NCBI RefSeq assembly: GCF_023016805.1
Contig: NZ_JALKCH010000002.1
Coordinates: forward strand, 62,001-126,000
DNA length: 64,000 nucleotides
Reading direction: 5' to 3'
Source of the DNA: Ancylobacter crimeensis
Lineage (GTDB): Bacteria > Pseudomonadota > Alphaproteobacteria > Rhizobiales > Xanthobacteraceae
The translations under genes and the position numbers were made by a program. Positions 42,842-51,694 of this stretch are shown here, piece after piece (position 1 is the stretch's first letter; the number at the start of each line of letters is the position of its first letter). The notes under the pieces were generated by a model. It saw only the letters and a list, made by a program, of their open reading frames with translations. It made no database searches and had not been told where the DNA came from.

Positions 42842-45420
42842 CCGCGCAGCAACACCTGCCAGGGGCGGGAGGGATCGGCGAGCATGCGCGGTTCCGCCCG
42901 GTTTCCGTCGAGGTTGCGCCAGCCGCCGCCGAGATCGTCGGCAAGCGTGATTGACGGCGGCGCTTCGGAGCCGATCGGCACGCGGGTGGGCACGATGAGC
43001 AGCGCCGCCGATCCGTCCGCCTCGCGCATAAAGCCGAACCAGCGCCACGGGCTCGGCGCAAAGCCGAGCGCCCTGTAGGCACCGCCCGTCAGCGCCGGGC
43101 ACGTCCTGCGGGCGGTGAGCAACTGGCGGGTCAGCGTGCCTAACTCGGCGTCGCGCGGATCGATGCCGTCCACCTTGCCGTCCAGCACCGCCTTTCGCGC
43201 AACATAGTCGACGGGGCGGCGATTGTCGGGATCGACCAGCGAGAAATCGCGGAACTCGGTTCCCTGATAGATGTCCGGCGTGCCGGGCATGGTAAGCTGG
43301 ACGAGGCTCTGCGCTACCCCGAAAATGTGGCCCGCTTCATCGAACCGCTCGACCAGCCGGCCGAGCGCCGCGCGATAAGGTTCTGTCTCGGGTGCTGCGA
43401 TCAGGCTGCGGGCAAAGCCGAGTGTCGCGGCTTCATAGGTCTCGTCCGGCGTTTCCCAATTGGAATGGCGCTTGGCTTCGCGCAGCGCCTTGGTGAGATA
43501 TTGCTCCATCCGCTCCGGAGTGATCGGCCAGGCGGCCAGCAGCGTCTGGTGCACCAGCCATGCGTCGAGATCGTCCGGCATCGGCCGCCCTTCTTCGGAG
43601 CGCCGGCGCGGGCGGGTGAACTCCTCGATGGTGGCGAGGAAGTCGAGGAATGCGTCCGGGTCGAGCGTAAGGGCGTTGAGCCGCGCGCGCGTGGACGGGC
43701 CGCGCTTGGTGTCATGGGTAGCAAGGGGAGTGAGGTCGCGCGCGCCGCTCTCCGCCCTCTGCCGCAGCAGCGCGTGCAGTTCATCCCGGCTTCGGCCGGG
43801 CCGCAGCAGGTCTCCGCCGACCTCGTTCACCGAAAGCAGGGTCATGTTCCGGTAGAGCTCGGTGTCTTCGAAGCCCTTGGCCATGGCCGGGCCGCTGAGC
43901 TGCTGGAACCGGGTGCGGAAGCGGTGATCATCGGCATCGCGGGGGTCGGCAAGGTGGTCCAGCAGCAGCGCCGCCGCCTTGGCGGTCAGCGGATCCTCGG
44001 CGGCCTCGATGGCGGCTCGAGCGCGGTTCCACAGTTCGGCATCCGCGTCCGAATGCCCGGCCTCGGTCGCATAGGACCGATAGACCGGAAAATGGGCGAT
44101 CAGCGCGATTAGTCCCCGCCTCAGGGCCGCCGGGCTCATATCGGCCGCTTCCATCTGCTCGGCCAAGGCCGTGTGGGCCAGTTCGGTCAGTGCCTTGATC
44201 TCGTTGAGGAAGCTGCGCTCCAGCACGTCCTTCTTGGCGGTGACGATCCGTGCTTCCACGGTGCCGGCCAGAAGATTCGCCTCGCGCAGATGCGTCTCCA
44301 GCGCGCGATAGCCGTCTTCGTCAACGAACAGGCCGTTGATGTCGTTCAGCCGCTCATAGCCTGTGGTGCCGTCGATGGGCCAGGGTGGCAGTACCTCGCC
44401 ATGTTCGAGGATCTTCTCGACAAAGATCGGCGCATGCCCGCCCACCGCAGCACGCAGGCGCCTGGTGTAAGCCTCTGGATCGACAAGCCCGTCGATATGA
44501 TCGACGCGCAATCCGTCCACCACGCCTTCGCGCACCAGAAGCAACGGCAGGCGATGCACCAGTTCGAACACGTGCGGGTCTTCCACGCGCACGCCCACAA
44601 GGTCGTTGATGTTGAAGAACCGGCGATAATTCAGCTCGTCCGAGGCGATGCGCCACCAGGCGAGCCGCCAGTGCTGGGTGGAGAGGATCTCCGCGACATC
44701 CGCTCTCGCAAGTTCGGCCTCGAGCGTCTCGCGGTCGGCCTCGGGCAAGGCGGAGAGCGCCGCCCGCGCCCGCGCGATATCGTCGGGATCGACGGGGCCG
44801 CTGGCGAGCATCGACCAGAGGTCGGCGGCGTAGGAGAGCGCTGCTCCATCCTCGCTGTGTTCCGCCGCGGTTGCGAGCAATGCCGCCACGCTGGCCGGCG
44901 CGAGGGGAAAGGTCTTCTCCCCATAGGCGGCCGCATTGATACGCCCCACCGCCCAGTCGGGTTCAAGCGTGATCTGTCCGGCCTCCATCGTGTCGGCGAG
45001 GCTGTCGCCGAGTACGGGCAGCAGCAGCTTTCCGGCGCCCCAGTCGATATCGAACAGACGTGCTGCGGGACCGTCGGGACCGAATTCGAGCGCCTCCATC
45101 CAATAGGGATTGTGGTCGGAGGCCGCCATGTGGTTCGGCACGATATCGAGGATGAGTCCGATCCCCTCTGCGGCAAACGCCTCCGCCATGGCGCGGAAGC
45201 CGGCCTCTCCTCCGAGCTCCGGGTTGATCATCGCGGGATCGGTGACGTCATAACCATGCGTCGAGCCGGGAACGGCGGCGAAGACAGGCGAGCAATAGGC
45301 GTGACTGATGCCCAGCTCGCGCAGATGGGGCGCAAGCGCCTGCGCGGCGGGGAAGGGAAAGTCCTTGTGGAACTGCAGGCGATAGGTGGACAGGAGAGGG
45401 CGTCCGGTCGTCGTCGTCAT
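42838..45420 (-). CDS. treY: Malto-oligosyltrehalose synthase
   Basis: GH13 enzyme turning the reducing end of a malto-oligosaccharide into an alpha,alpha-1,1 (trehalose) linkage, 860 aa. The N-terminus STYRLQFHKDFPFPAAQ and YCSPVFAAVPGSTHGYDVTD are TreY hallmarks. GH13 regions are visible as LILDIVPNHMA, the nucleophile area GLRVDHIDGLVDPEAY, and FVEKILEHGE; late TPDIYQGTEFRDFSLVDPDNRRPVD is also typical. Start ATG 45420 overlaps the treZ stop (ATGA). Last gene of the glgX-treZ-treY operon, so trehalose is probably made from glycogen or maltodextrin, often for osmotic or drought protection. Confidence 0.95.
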   Translation of the reverse strand: MTTTTGRPLLSTYRLQFHKDFPFPAAQALAPHLRELGISHAYCSPVFAAVPGSTHGYDVTDPAMINPELGGEAGFRAMAEAFAAEGIGLILDIVPNHMAASDHNPYWMEALEFGPDGPAARLFDIDWGAGKLLLPVLGDSLADTMEAGQITLEPDWAVGRINAAAYGEKTFPLAPASVAALLATAAEHSEDGAALSYAADLWSMLASGPVDPDDIARARAALSALPEADRETLEAELARADVAEILSTQHWRLAWWRIASDELNYRRFFNINDLVGVRVEDPHVFELVHRLPLLLVREGVVDGLRVDHIDGLVDPEAYTRRLRAAVGGHAPIFVEKILEHGEVLPPWPIDGTTGYERLNDINGLFVDEDGYRALETHLREANLLAGTVEARIVTAKKDVLERSFLNEIKALTELAHTALAEQMEAADMSPAALRRGLIALIAHFPVYRSYATEAGHSDADAELWNRARAAIEAAEDPLTAKAAALLLDHLADPRDADDHRFRTRFQQLSGPAMAKGFEDTELYRNMTLLSVNEVGGDLLRPGRSRDELHALLRQRAESGARDLTPLATHDTKRGPSTRARLNALTLDPDAFLDFLATIEEFTRPRRRSEEGRPMPDDLDAWLVHQTLLAAWPITPERMEQYLTKALREAKRHSNWETPDETYEAATLGFARSLIAAPETEPYRAALGRLVERFDEAGHIFGVAQSLVQLTMPGTPDIYQGTEFRDFSLVDPDNRRPVDYVARKAVLDGKVDGIDPRDAELGTLTRQLLTARRTCPALTGGAYRALGFAPSPWRWFGFMREADGSAALLIVPTRVPIGSEAPPSITLADDLGGGWRNLDGNRAEPRMLADPSRPWQVLLRG

Positions 45421-47228
45421 CGCGCCTCGCTCCACACCGCGGCTGAAAAGGGTCCGAGCCGGCACGGCAGGCCCGGTTCCACCGTTCCCAGGATCGCATC
45501 GGGTGGCCCGGGCGCCCGGTCGGCGCCGAAGGGGCCATGGGCGCTCGCCTCGGCATCGGTGGCGTTCGCCATCATCACCAGAGCTCCACCGTCAAAACGC
45601 CAGGTGACGCTCACGACATCGTCCTCCCGACGGTGTTCGGCGCCGAGAAAGCCGCTCGCCGCCAGCGGCCAGACCAGCCGGGCGCGCGCATGGGCGAGCT
45701 GGCGGAACTCGTCGAGCTCCAGCCGCGCCTCCGGTGTCTCGAACAGGGCGGGCGCCAGCTTGGCAGAGAGGAAAGTGCTCTCCGCCAAGGGGTCGGGCAG
45801 GTCATCCACCGAGCCGGCATGGTGGGCGAAGAAGTCCTTGAACTCATTGCGCCGCCCCTGCCGGACGGCATCGGCCAATTCGCCCTGAAAATCGCAGAAG
45901 AAGGGAAACGGTGTCGCCAGCTCAGCTTCTTCGCCCTGAAAGAACAGAGGGATTTCCGGGCAGAGCATGAGCACGAAGCGCAGGAAATCGAGCTTGCGCT
46001 TCTCCAGCGCACCAGCCAGCCGGTCTCCGAGCGGGCGGTTGCCGATATGGTCGTGATTCTGGATGAAGGAGACGAAGGCATCCGGCGGCAGGTGCCGGGA
46101 CAGCTCGCCGCGCGGGGCACCGGCCTTGTCGGGATAGCTCTCGCCCTGGAACACGAAGCCCTCCGACAGCGCGCGGGCGAGGTCGGCGACCGGATCGATA
46201 GCGTAGGGCGCGTAATAGCCCGACTTCTCGCCGGTCGCGAGATGATGCAGCACATGGTGCCAGTCGTCGTTCCATTGAGCGGTGTAACCGCCGGCAGCGA
46301 TGTCGGGCGCGCGTGCAAGCCAGCGAGCGGTGTTGTCGTGGTTCTCCAGCACCAGCCACGCATCCGGGCGCACCGTGCGGCAGGCCTCGGCGAGCTCGCG
46401 CAGGAAATCTTCCACCCCGCGCGTCGCCAGCGCATGAACCGCGTCGAAGCGCAGCCCGTCGAAACCATAGGTCGCGAGCCAGTGCGTCGCGCTCTCGGCG
46501 AAGAAAGCGCGCACCATCTCGTTTTCGAGATCGACCGCCGGGCCCCACGGCGTGTGGATGTCGGCCCGGAAGAAGGAGGGTGCGTAGAGGGGGAGATAAT
46601 TCCCCGCCGGACCGAAATGGTTGTAGACCACGTCCAGCATCATGCCGAGGCCCCGCGCATGGGCGGCATCGACCAGCGCTTTCAGGTCTTCCGGTGTGCC
46701 ATAGGCCCGGTCCGGGGCGAACAGCAGCACACCGTCATAGCCCCAGTTCCACCGGCCCGGAAAATCGGCGACCGGCAGCAGCTCGATCACGGTGTAGCCG
46801 GCGTCGCGATAGTGATCGAGCCGGTCGATGAGGGCGCGGAAGGTGCCCTCCGGCGTCGCGCTGCCGACATGGACCTCGGCGATGACCGCCTCGTGCCAGG
46901 GTCGGACGACCCGAGCCGGCGTGTCGTGCGGAACAGGGGCGGGCACCACGCTCCATCCCTCGACATCCACCCGCTGCCCCCGTGAAGCGGGGTCCGGTAC
47001 GTCATGCCCTGCGACGCGGAACATATAGGCCGTGCCGGGGCCGGCTGCCGGTACGTCCCGCATGAACATGCCGGCGGCGTCTCGCATCATCGCAGCAGGG
47101 GACGCGCCGTCGAGCAGAAGCTCAACCCCGTCCGCTCCCGGCGCCCATAGCCGAAACAGGGTGCCCCGCCCGGTGACGAGCGGGCCGAAGCGCGGTGCGC
47201 CAGGCGCGAGAGCGTCGGGCGCACTCAT
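45417..47228 (-). CDS. treZ: Malto-oligosyltrehalose trehalohydrolase
   Basis: GH13 enzyme that releases free trehalose from the TreY product, 603 aa. An N-terminal carbohydrate-binding-like domain (LFRLWAPGADGVELLLDG) leads to the barrel with EVHVGSATPEGTFRALIDRL, VIELLPVADFPGRWNWGYDG and MMLDVVYNHFGPAGNYL. The nucleophile is in GLRFDAVHAL, the acid in WLVLENHDN (Glu), and the third acidic residue in FIQNHDHIGNRPLG. ATGA overlaps on both sides (with glgX at its start and treY at its end) suggest tight translational coupling. Confidence 0.95.
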   Translation of the reverse strand: MSAPDALAPGAPRFGPLVTGRGTLFRLWAPGADGVELLLDGASPAAMMRDAAGMFMRDVPAAGPGTAYMFRVAGHDVPDPASRGQRVDVEGWSVVPAPVPHDTPARVVRPWHEAVIAEVHVGSATPEGTFRALIDRLDHYRDAGYTVIELLPVADFPGRWNWGYDGVLLFAPDRAYGTPEDLKALVDAAHARGLGMMLDVVYNHFGPAGNYLPLYAPSFFRADIHTPWGPAVDLENEMVRAFFAESATHWLATYGFDGLRFDAVHALATRGVEDFLRELAEACRTVRPDAWLVLENHDNTARWLARAPDIAAGGYTAQWNDDWHHVLHHLATGEKSGYYAPYAIDPVADLARALSEGFVFQGESYPDKAGAPRGELSRHLPPDAFVSFIQNHDHIGNRPLGDRLAGALEKRKLDFLRFVLMLCPEIPLFFQGEEAELATPFPFFCDFQGELADAVRQGRRNEFKDFFAHHAGSVDDLPDPLAESTFLSAKLAPALFETPEARLELDEFRQLAHARARLVWPLAASGFLGAEHRREDDVVSVTWRFDGGALVMMANATDAEASAHGPFGADRAPGPPDAILGTVEPGLPCRLGPFSAAVWSEAR

Positions 47229-49288
47229 TCACGCCACTCCAGCACCACGAGAGAGCGCGCGGGCATGGTGAGGGTCTGCCTTGCGTCGAGCGTCACGCCT
47301 TCCAGATCGCCCGCCGTGCCGAGAATCACCTCCCAATGACCGCTTTCCACGGGAGGGGTGACGAAGGGCACGTCGACATGGGAGGCGTTCATCATCACGA
47401 CCAGCGACGGCTCGCCCGGCAATGCGGGGGCAAGGCGCACGGTGATGCATTTGTTGTAGGGATCGGCCCAGGCCTCGTCCGACATGCGCTCGCCGTCGGT
47501 GCCAAACCAGCTCACATCGGGCTGCCCGAGCTCGTTGCGCGAGCCGGTGAGGAACTCCGGCCGCGACAACGCGCTGCGGCTCTTGCGCAGGGCTGTCAGC
47601 CGGGCGACGAAGGCGGTGATCTCGGTGTCGTCGCCGCTCCAGTCGACCCAGCCGATCTCGTTGTCCTGGCAATAGGCGTTGTTGTTGCCGCCCTGCGAGT
47701 TCGAGCGCTCGTCGCCTCCGAGCATCATCGGGACGCCTTGCGAGAGGAAAAGCGTGGCGAGCAGGTTCTTCTTCTGCTGCCGCCGGAGCTGGATGATGCC
47801 GGGATCGTCGGTCTCGCCCTCCGCGCCGCAGTTCCAGCCCTTGTTGTCGTCGTGACCGTCCCGACCATCCTCCCCATTGGCCTCATTGTGCTTGTCGTTG
47901 TAGGAGACCAGATCCTGCAGGGTGAAGCCGTCATGGGCAGTTATGAAGTTCACGCTCGACCATGGCCGCCGCTTGCCTTCCGAGAAGATGTCCTGCGAGG
48001 CGGCGAAACGCGTGGCGAAGCTCGGCAGAACCCCTTCCGAGCCGCACCAGAACTCGCGGACCTTGTCGCGGTAATCGCCGTTCCATTCCGAAAAGCCCGG
48101 CGGGAAGTTGCCGAGCTGATAGCCGCCCTGACCGACATCCCACGGCTCTGCAATGAGCTTCAGCCCGCCCAGCGTTGGATCCTGCAATATGGCGTTGAAG
48201 AAGGCGTGGGCCGGATCGAAGCCGGTCGGCCGACGACCGAGCGTGACGGCAAGGTCGAAGCGGAAGCCGTCTATGCCGTAGATCGACGCCCACATGCGCA
48301 GGGAATCCATCACCATCTGCAGCACGCGCGGGTGATCGGTATTCAGCGAATTGCCGCAGCCGGTCATGTCGTCATAGTAACGCGGCGCGTCCGGCATTAG
48401 CCGGTAATAGGACTTGTTGTCGATGCCACGATAGCTGAGCGTCGGACCGAAATGGTTGCCCTCGCAGGTGTGGTTGTAGACCACGTCGAGGATGACCTCG
48501 ATGCCGGCCTGATGCAGCCGGTCCACGGCCTCGGCTATGGATTCCAGCCCGCCTTCGCCGAGATAGCGAGGCTCAGGTGCGAAGAAGCCGAGAGTGTTGT
48601 AGCCCCAGTAGTTTGAAAGGCCGCGATCCAGCAGATGGCGGTCCTGGGCGAAGGAATGCACCGGCAGCAATTCGAGCGCGGTGACGCCCAGCTCCACGAG
48701 CTCGTCGATGAAGGCCGGAATACCGAGCGCCGTGAAGGTGCCGCGGATCTGTTCGGGTACGAAGGGCGCGCGCATGGTGAGGCCGCGCACATTGCCCTCA
48801 TAGATGACAGCCTTGTGCCACGGCACGCGCGGATGGGACGTGGCGACCATCGGCATGCGGGTGTTGACGCGGGCCTTGGGCATGAAGGGTGCGCTGTCGC
48901 GCTCGTCGAAGACGAGATCGGCATCGTCGCCGGCGCCGATGGTGTAACCGTAGAGTGCGTCGTCCCAGCGTATTGCGCCCACCAGTTCGCGGGCATAGGG
49001 ATCCAGCAGCAACTTGTTCTGATTGAAGCGATGCCCCTCTTCGGGTACCCAGGGTCCTGAAACGCGCCAGCCATAGACTTGGCCCCGGCCGACGCCCGGC
49101 AGGTGGCAGTGCCAGACGCCATTGGTGCATTCTCTCAGGGGGATGCGTTCCTGTTCCTTCTCGCCATAGCGATCGAACAGGCACAGGGTCACGCCCTCGG
49201 CATTGTCCGAGAAGATCGCGAAATTGGTGCCGGTCTTGTCGACATTGACGCCGAGCGGGAAGGCGTAGCCGGGTTCGACTCGTCTCAT
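47225..49288 (-). CDS. glgX: Glycogen debranching enzyme
   Basis: Isoamylase-type GH13 debranching enzyme, 687 aa, hydrolysing alpha-1,6 branches in glycogen to feed TreY and TreZ. N-terminal CBM48 is visible in GYAFPLGVNVDKTGTNFAIFSDNAEGV-like sequence and PEEGHRFNQNKLLLDPYA. Catalytic regions: EVILDVVYNHTCEGNHFG, GFRFDLAVTLG, LIAEPWDVG and FITAHDGFTLQDLVSYNDKHN. Start ATG 49288 (MRRVEPGYAFPLG); a TTG six codons upstream is possible. First gene of the trehalose operon; the promoter should lie in the 472-base gap to the CHASE3 kinase gene. Confidence 0.95.
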   Translation of the reverse strand: MRRVEPGYAFPLGVNVDKTGTNFAIFSDNAEGVTLCLFDRYGEKEQERIPLRECTNGVWHCHLPGVGRGQVYGWRVSGPWVPEEGHRFNQNKLLLDPYARELVGAIRWDDALYGYTIGAGDDADLVFDERDSAPFMPKARVNTRMPMVATSHPRVPWHKAVIYEGNVRGLTMRAPFVPEQIRGTFTALGIPAFIDELVELGVTALELLPVHSFAQDRHLLDRGLSNYWGYNTLGFFAPEPRYLGEGGLESIAEAVDRLHQAGIEVILDVVYNHTCEGNHFGPTLSYRGIDNKSYYRLMPDAPRYYDDMTGCGNSLNTDHPRVLQMVMDSLRMWASIYGIDGFRFDLAVTLGRRPTGFDPAHAFFNAILQDPTLGGLKLIAEPWDVGQGGYQLGNFPPGFSEWNGDYRDKVREFWCGSEGVLPSFATRFAASQDIFSEGKRRPWSSVNFITAHDGFTLQDLVSYNDKHNEANGEDGRDGHDDNKGWNCGAEGETDDPGIIQLRRQQKKNLLATLFLSQGVPMMLGGDERSNSQGGNNNAYCQDNEIGWVDWSGDDTEITAFVARLTALRKSRSALSRPEFLTGSRNELGQPDVSWFGTDGERMSDEAWADPYNKCITVRLAPALPGEPSLVVMMNASHVDVPFVTPPVESGHWEVILGTAGDLEGVTLDARQTLTMPARSLVVLEWRE

Positions 49289-49760
49289 GTAAGGCCAATG
49301 CTCCAAGGCTGGCAGCGCTCTGGGGGATGAACTGCGGCGGGCGGGGAACCTGCCCTACGGCAACACCCGCCTCGGTTCAGACGTTCCACGGCAGCACATT
49401 TATTTTGCGCTGCCGCACGACGTGGCAGGTTCATCGGGCCGGCCATGTTCAGCCGTGCTTTAGCGGGGTTGGACGGGGCGGCGTCGGCAACCTTGTCCCC
49501 GCCGAGGTTGCCTTGCAGCACGCTGCGCGGGCGAGTTGGCCGTGCAGCTTCGCGCCGCATGCGGACAGCCTTTTCAACATGCGACGCCCTGCTGACTGGT
49601 TGCGAGCCGCGCATTTCAATCCGTGGCCGGGCCCTGGTCGCGATGTGCGGGGCATGGCATCGATCCGCCCAGACATCGCCCCGTGGGAAAGGCTTGCCTG
49701 CCGGCGGGGCATTGCTACCTTCTCGGCGGCCGCTTTCCCGAGATTCCAGCCGGACACCTC
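49289..49760. other. 472-base divergent gap between glgX and the CHASE3 kinase gene
   Basis: No gene that I can support; the kinase frame stays open back to 49623 but family similarity begins at ATG 49761. CTGCC-N9-GGCAG at 49410-49428 is a small inverted repeat, and an AT-richer patch (CACATTTATTTTGCG) lies at 49396-49410. Both divergent promoters are expected here. Confidence 0.5.
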
Positions 49761-51251
49761 ATGCCGATTTCACGCACAACCTTCCTGCGTTCCACGCTGT
49801 TGCTGATGCTGATCGGCATCGGTGCGCTTGTCGCCGTCGTCGCCACGACGATCTGGCTGGTCAGCCATACGCAGGATTATTTCGATTCCGTCGTGACGCT
49901 GCGCAAATCGCGTGCTGCGCTCGTGGAATTGCGCTCGCAGCTTCAGGATGCGGAAACGGGGCAGCGCGGCTATCTGTTGACGCTGGACGAGGCCTATCTC
50001 GCTCCCTTCCTCAGGGCGAAGGAGGCTGTCCCGGCCCAGTTCGCGCTCGTGGAGCAACGCCTTGCCGGTCGCGACGCATCCCAGCTTGCAAAACTCAAGC
50101 CCGTCATCGCGACCAAGATGGGGGAACTCGAAGAAACAATAAACCTTGCCCGTGCCGGGCAGCGCGACAAGGCGCTGGACATGGTCCGCACCGATCTCGG
50201 CAAGACGGCGATGGACGAAGCGCGCGGAATTCTCGCGCAGATTATCGAGGGCACCGACCAGTTGCTCAACGATCGGGTCGAGGAGCAGAATCGCAGCGCC
50301 GCGGCATTGTGGTGGGTCGTCGTCGTGGCGGGCATCGTCATCCTTGCGGTCACCCTGCTGGGTGGCCTCACGATTTCGGCCTATATGCGGGAATTGGCCG
50401 CCGCACGTCGTGAGGTCGAGGACCTCAATATGGGGCTCGAGGGACGGGTGCGCGAACGCACACAGGAACTGGCCCGGGCCAATGAGGAGATCCAGCGCTT
50501 CGCCTATATCGTGACCCACGATCTTCGGGCGCCGCTCGTGAACATCATGGGTTTCACATCCGAACTGGAGGCGAGCCTCGCGCCCGTGAAGGCCTATATC
50601 AGCCATCTCGACCCGCCGCCGATCGATCCTGCCTTCCGGGAGGCGAAGCAGGCCGCTGACGAGGACCTGCCGGAGGCGCTGGGCTTCATCCGCTCCTCGA
50701 CCCGCAAGATGGATGGCTTGATCAACGCCATCCTCAAACTGTCCCGCGAAGGACGCCGCGTGCTGAAGCCGGAGACGATCGACCTGCGCAATTTGGCGGA
50801 GCACGCCTCGCGCACCGTGACCCACCAGGTCGCGGAGGCCGACGGCGCCTTTGATCTCGACATCAAGGTGGGGCCGATCGTCTCTGATCGGCTGGCGCTG
50901 GAACAAATCGTCGGAAACCTGCTTGATAATGCGGTCAAATACCGCCGGAAGGATGTGCCCCTGCACATCGCGGTGCGGGCACGGCGAGGCGATCGGGCGC
51001 GGGTGGTTGTCGATATCGAGGATAATGGTCGCGGCATCGCGGCGCAGGACCATGAACGGGTGTTCGAGTTGTTCCGCCGCTCGGGCGCGCAGGATCAGGC
51101 CGGCGAAGGCATCGGCCTTGCCCATGTCCGTACACTGGTTCGTAATATTGGCGGTGAAATCAGCCTGACATCCGAACTCGGAAAGGGTACGACCTTCTCG
51201 ATTGTCCTGCCCCAGGACATGCGCACCGTTGTCGGGAGTATCGCTGCGTGA
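49761..51251 (+). CDS. CHASE3-domain sensor histidine kinase
   Basis: Membrane histidine kinase of 496 aa. Helix 1 spans about residues 9-32, the CHASE3 extracytoplasmic sensor about 35-175 (DAETGQRGYLLTLDEAYLAPF is the CHASE3 signature), helix 2 about 183-206. A short coiled coil precedes the HisKA domain with phospho-His253 in IVTHDLRAPLVNIMGF. The ATPase domain has VGNLLDNAVKYRRKD, DIEDNGRGIAAQDHERVFEL, GEGIGLAHVRTLV and GKGTTFSIVLP. No receiver is fused; the next gene, overlapping by GTGA, encodes a single receiver. Phytochrome- and CHASE3-type kinases with Rcp1-like partners are organised the same way. Confidence 0.93.
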   Translation: MPISRTTFLRSTLLLMLIGIGALVAVVATTIWLVSHTQDYFDSVVTLRKSRAALVELRSQLQDAETGQRGYLLTLDEAYLAPFLRAKEAVPAQFALVEQRLAGRDASQLAKLKPVIATKMGELEETINLARAGQRDKALDMVRTDLGKTAMDEARGILAQIIEGTDQLLNDRVEEQNRSAAALWWVVVVAGIVILAVTLLGGLTISAYMRELAAARREVEDLNMGLEGRVRERTQELARANEEIQRFAYIVTHDLRAPLVNIMGFTSELEASLAPVKAYISHLDPPPIDPAFREAKQAADEDLPEALGFIRSSTRKMDGLINAILKLSREGRRVLKPETIDLRNLAEHASRTVTHQVAEADGAFDLDIKVGPIVSDRLALEQIVGNLLDNAVKYRRKDVPLHIAVRARRGDRARVVVDIEDNGRGIAAQDHERVFELFRRSGAQDQAGEGIGLAHVRTLVRNIGGEISLTSELGKGTTFSIVLPQDMRTVVGSIAA

Positions 51252-51694
51252 GCACGGAAGCCATTTCGGTCGGCATCGTCATGATAGAGGACGATGAAGG
51301 CCACGCGCGCCTCATCGAGCGCAACATCAGGCGGGCGGGCGTCAACAATCCCATCACGCCCTTCACCAACGGCACGGAGGCGCTTGCCTACCTGCTCGGG
51401 CCGAACGGCAGCGGGGAGGTGAGCGCCGGTCGGCATCTGCTCATCCTGCTGGACCTCAATCTGCCGGACATGACAGGTATCGAGATACTTGAGAAGGTGA
51501 AGAGCAATCCGCACACGCGCCGCACCCCGGTCGTCGTGCTGACCACCACCGACGACAGCCGCGAGATCCAGCGCTGCTACGATCTCGGCGCCAATGTCTA
51601 CATCACCAAGCCTGTGAACTATGAGAGCTTCGCCCACGCGATCCGCCAGCTCGGGCTGTTCTTCTCGGTGATGCAAGTGCCGGAAACGGCGTGA
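51248..51694 (+). CDS. Single-domain response regulator, Rcp1-like
   Basis: A 148-aa lone receiver, with no output domain. Acidic pocket MIEDDEGHARLIER, phospho-Asp in LLDLNLPDMTGIEILEKVK (near residue 73), Thr in VVVLTTTDDSREIQRCY and Lys in YITKPVNYESF. The extended loop GTEALAYLLGPNG is typical of the Rcp1 group. GTG start at 51248 overlaps the kinase stop. Its stop overlaps the GTG of the next gene. It should carry phosphate from the CHASE3 kinase, perhaps on to the receiver-kinase encoded next. Confidence 0.93.
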   Translation: MSTEAISVGIVMIEDDEGHARLIERNIRRAGVNNPITPFTNGTEALAYLLGPNGSGEVSAGRHLLILLDLNLPDMTGIEILEKVKSNPHTRRTPVVVLTTTDDSREIQRCYDLGANVYITKPVNYESFAHAIRQLGLFFSVMQVPETA

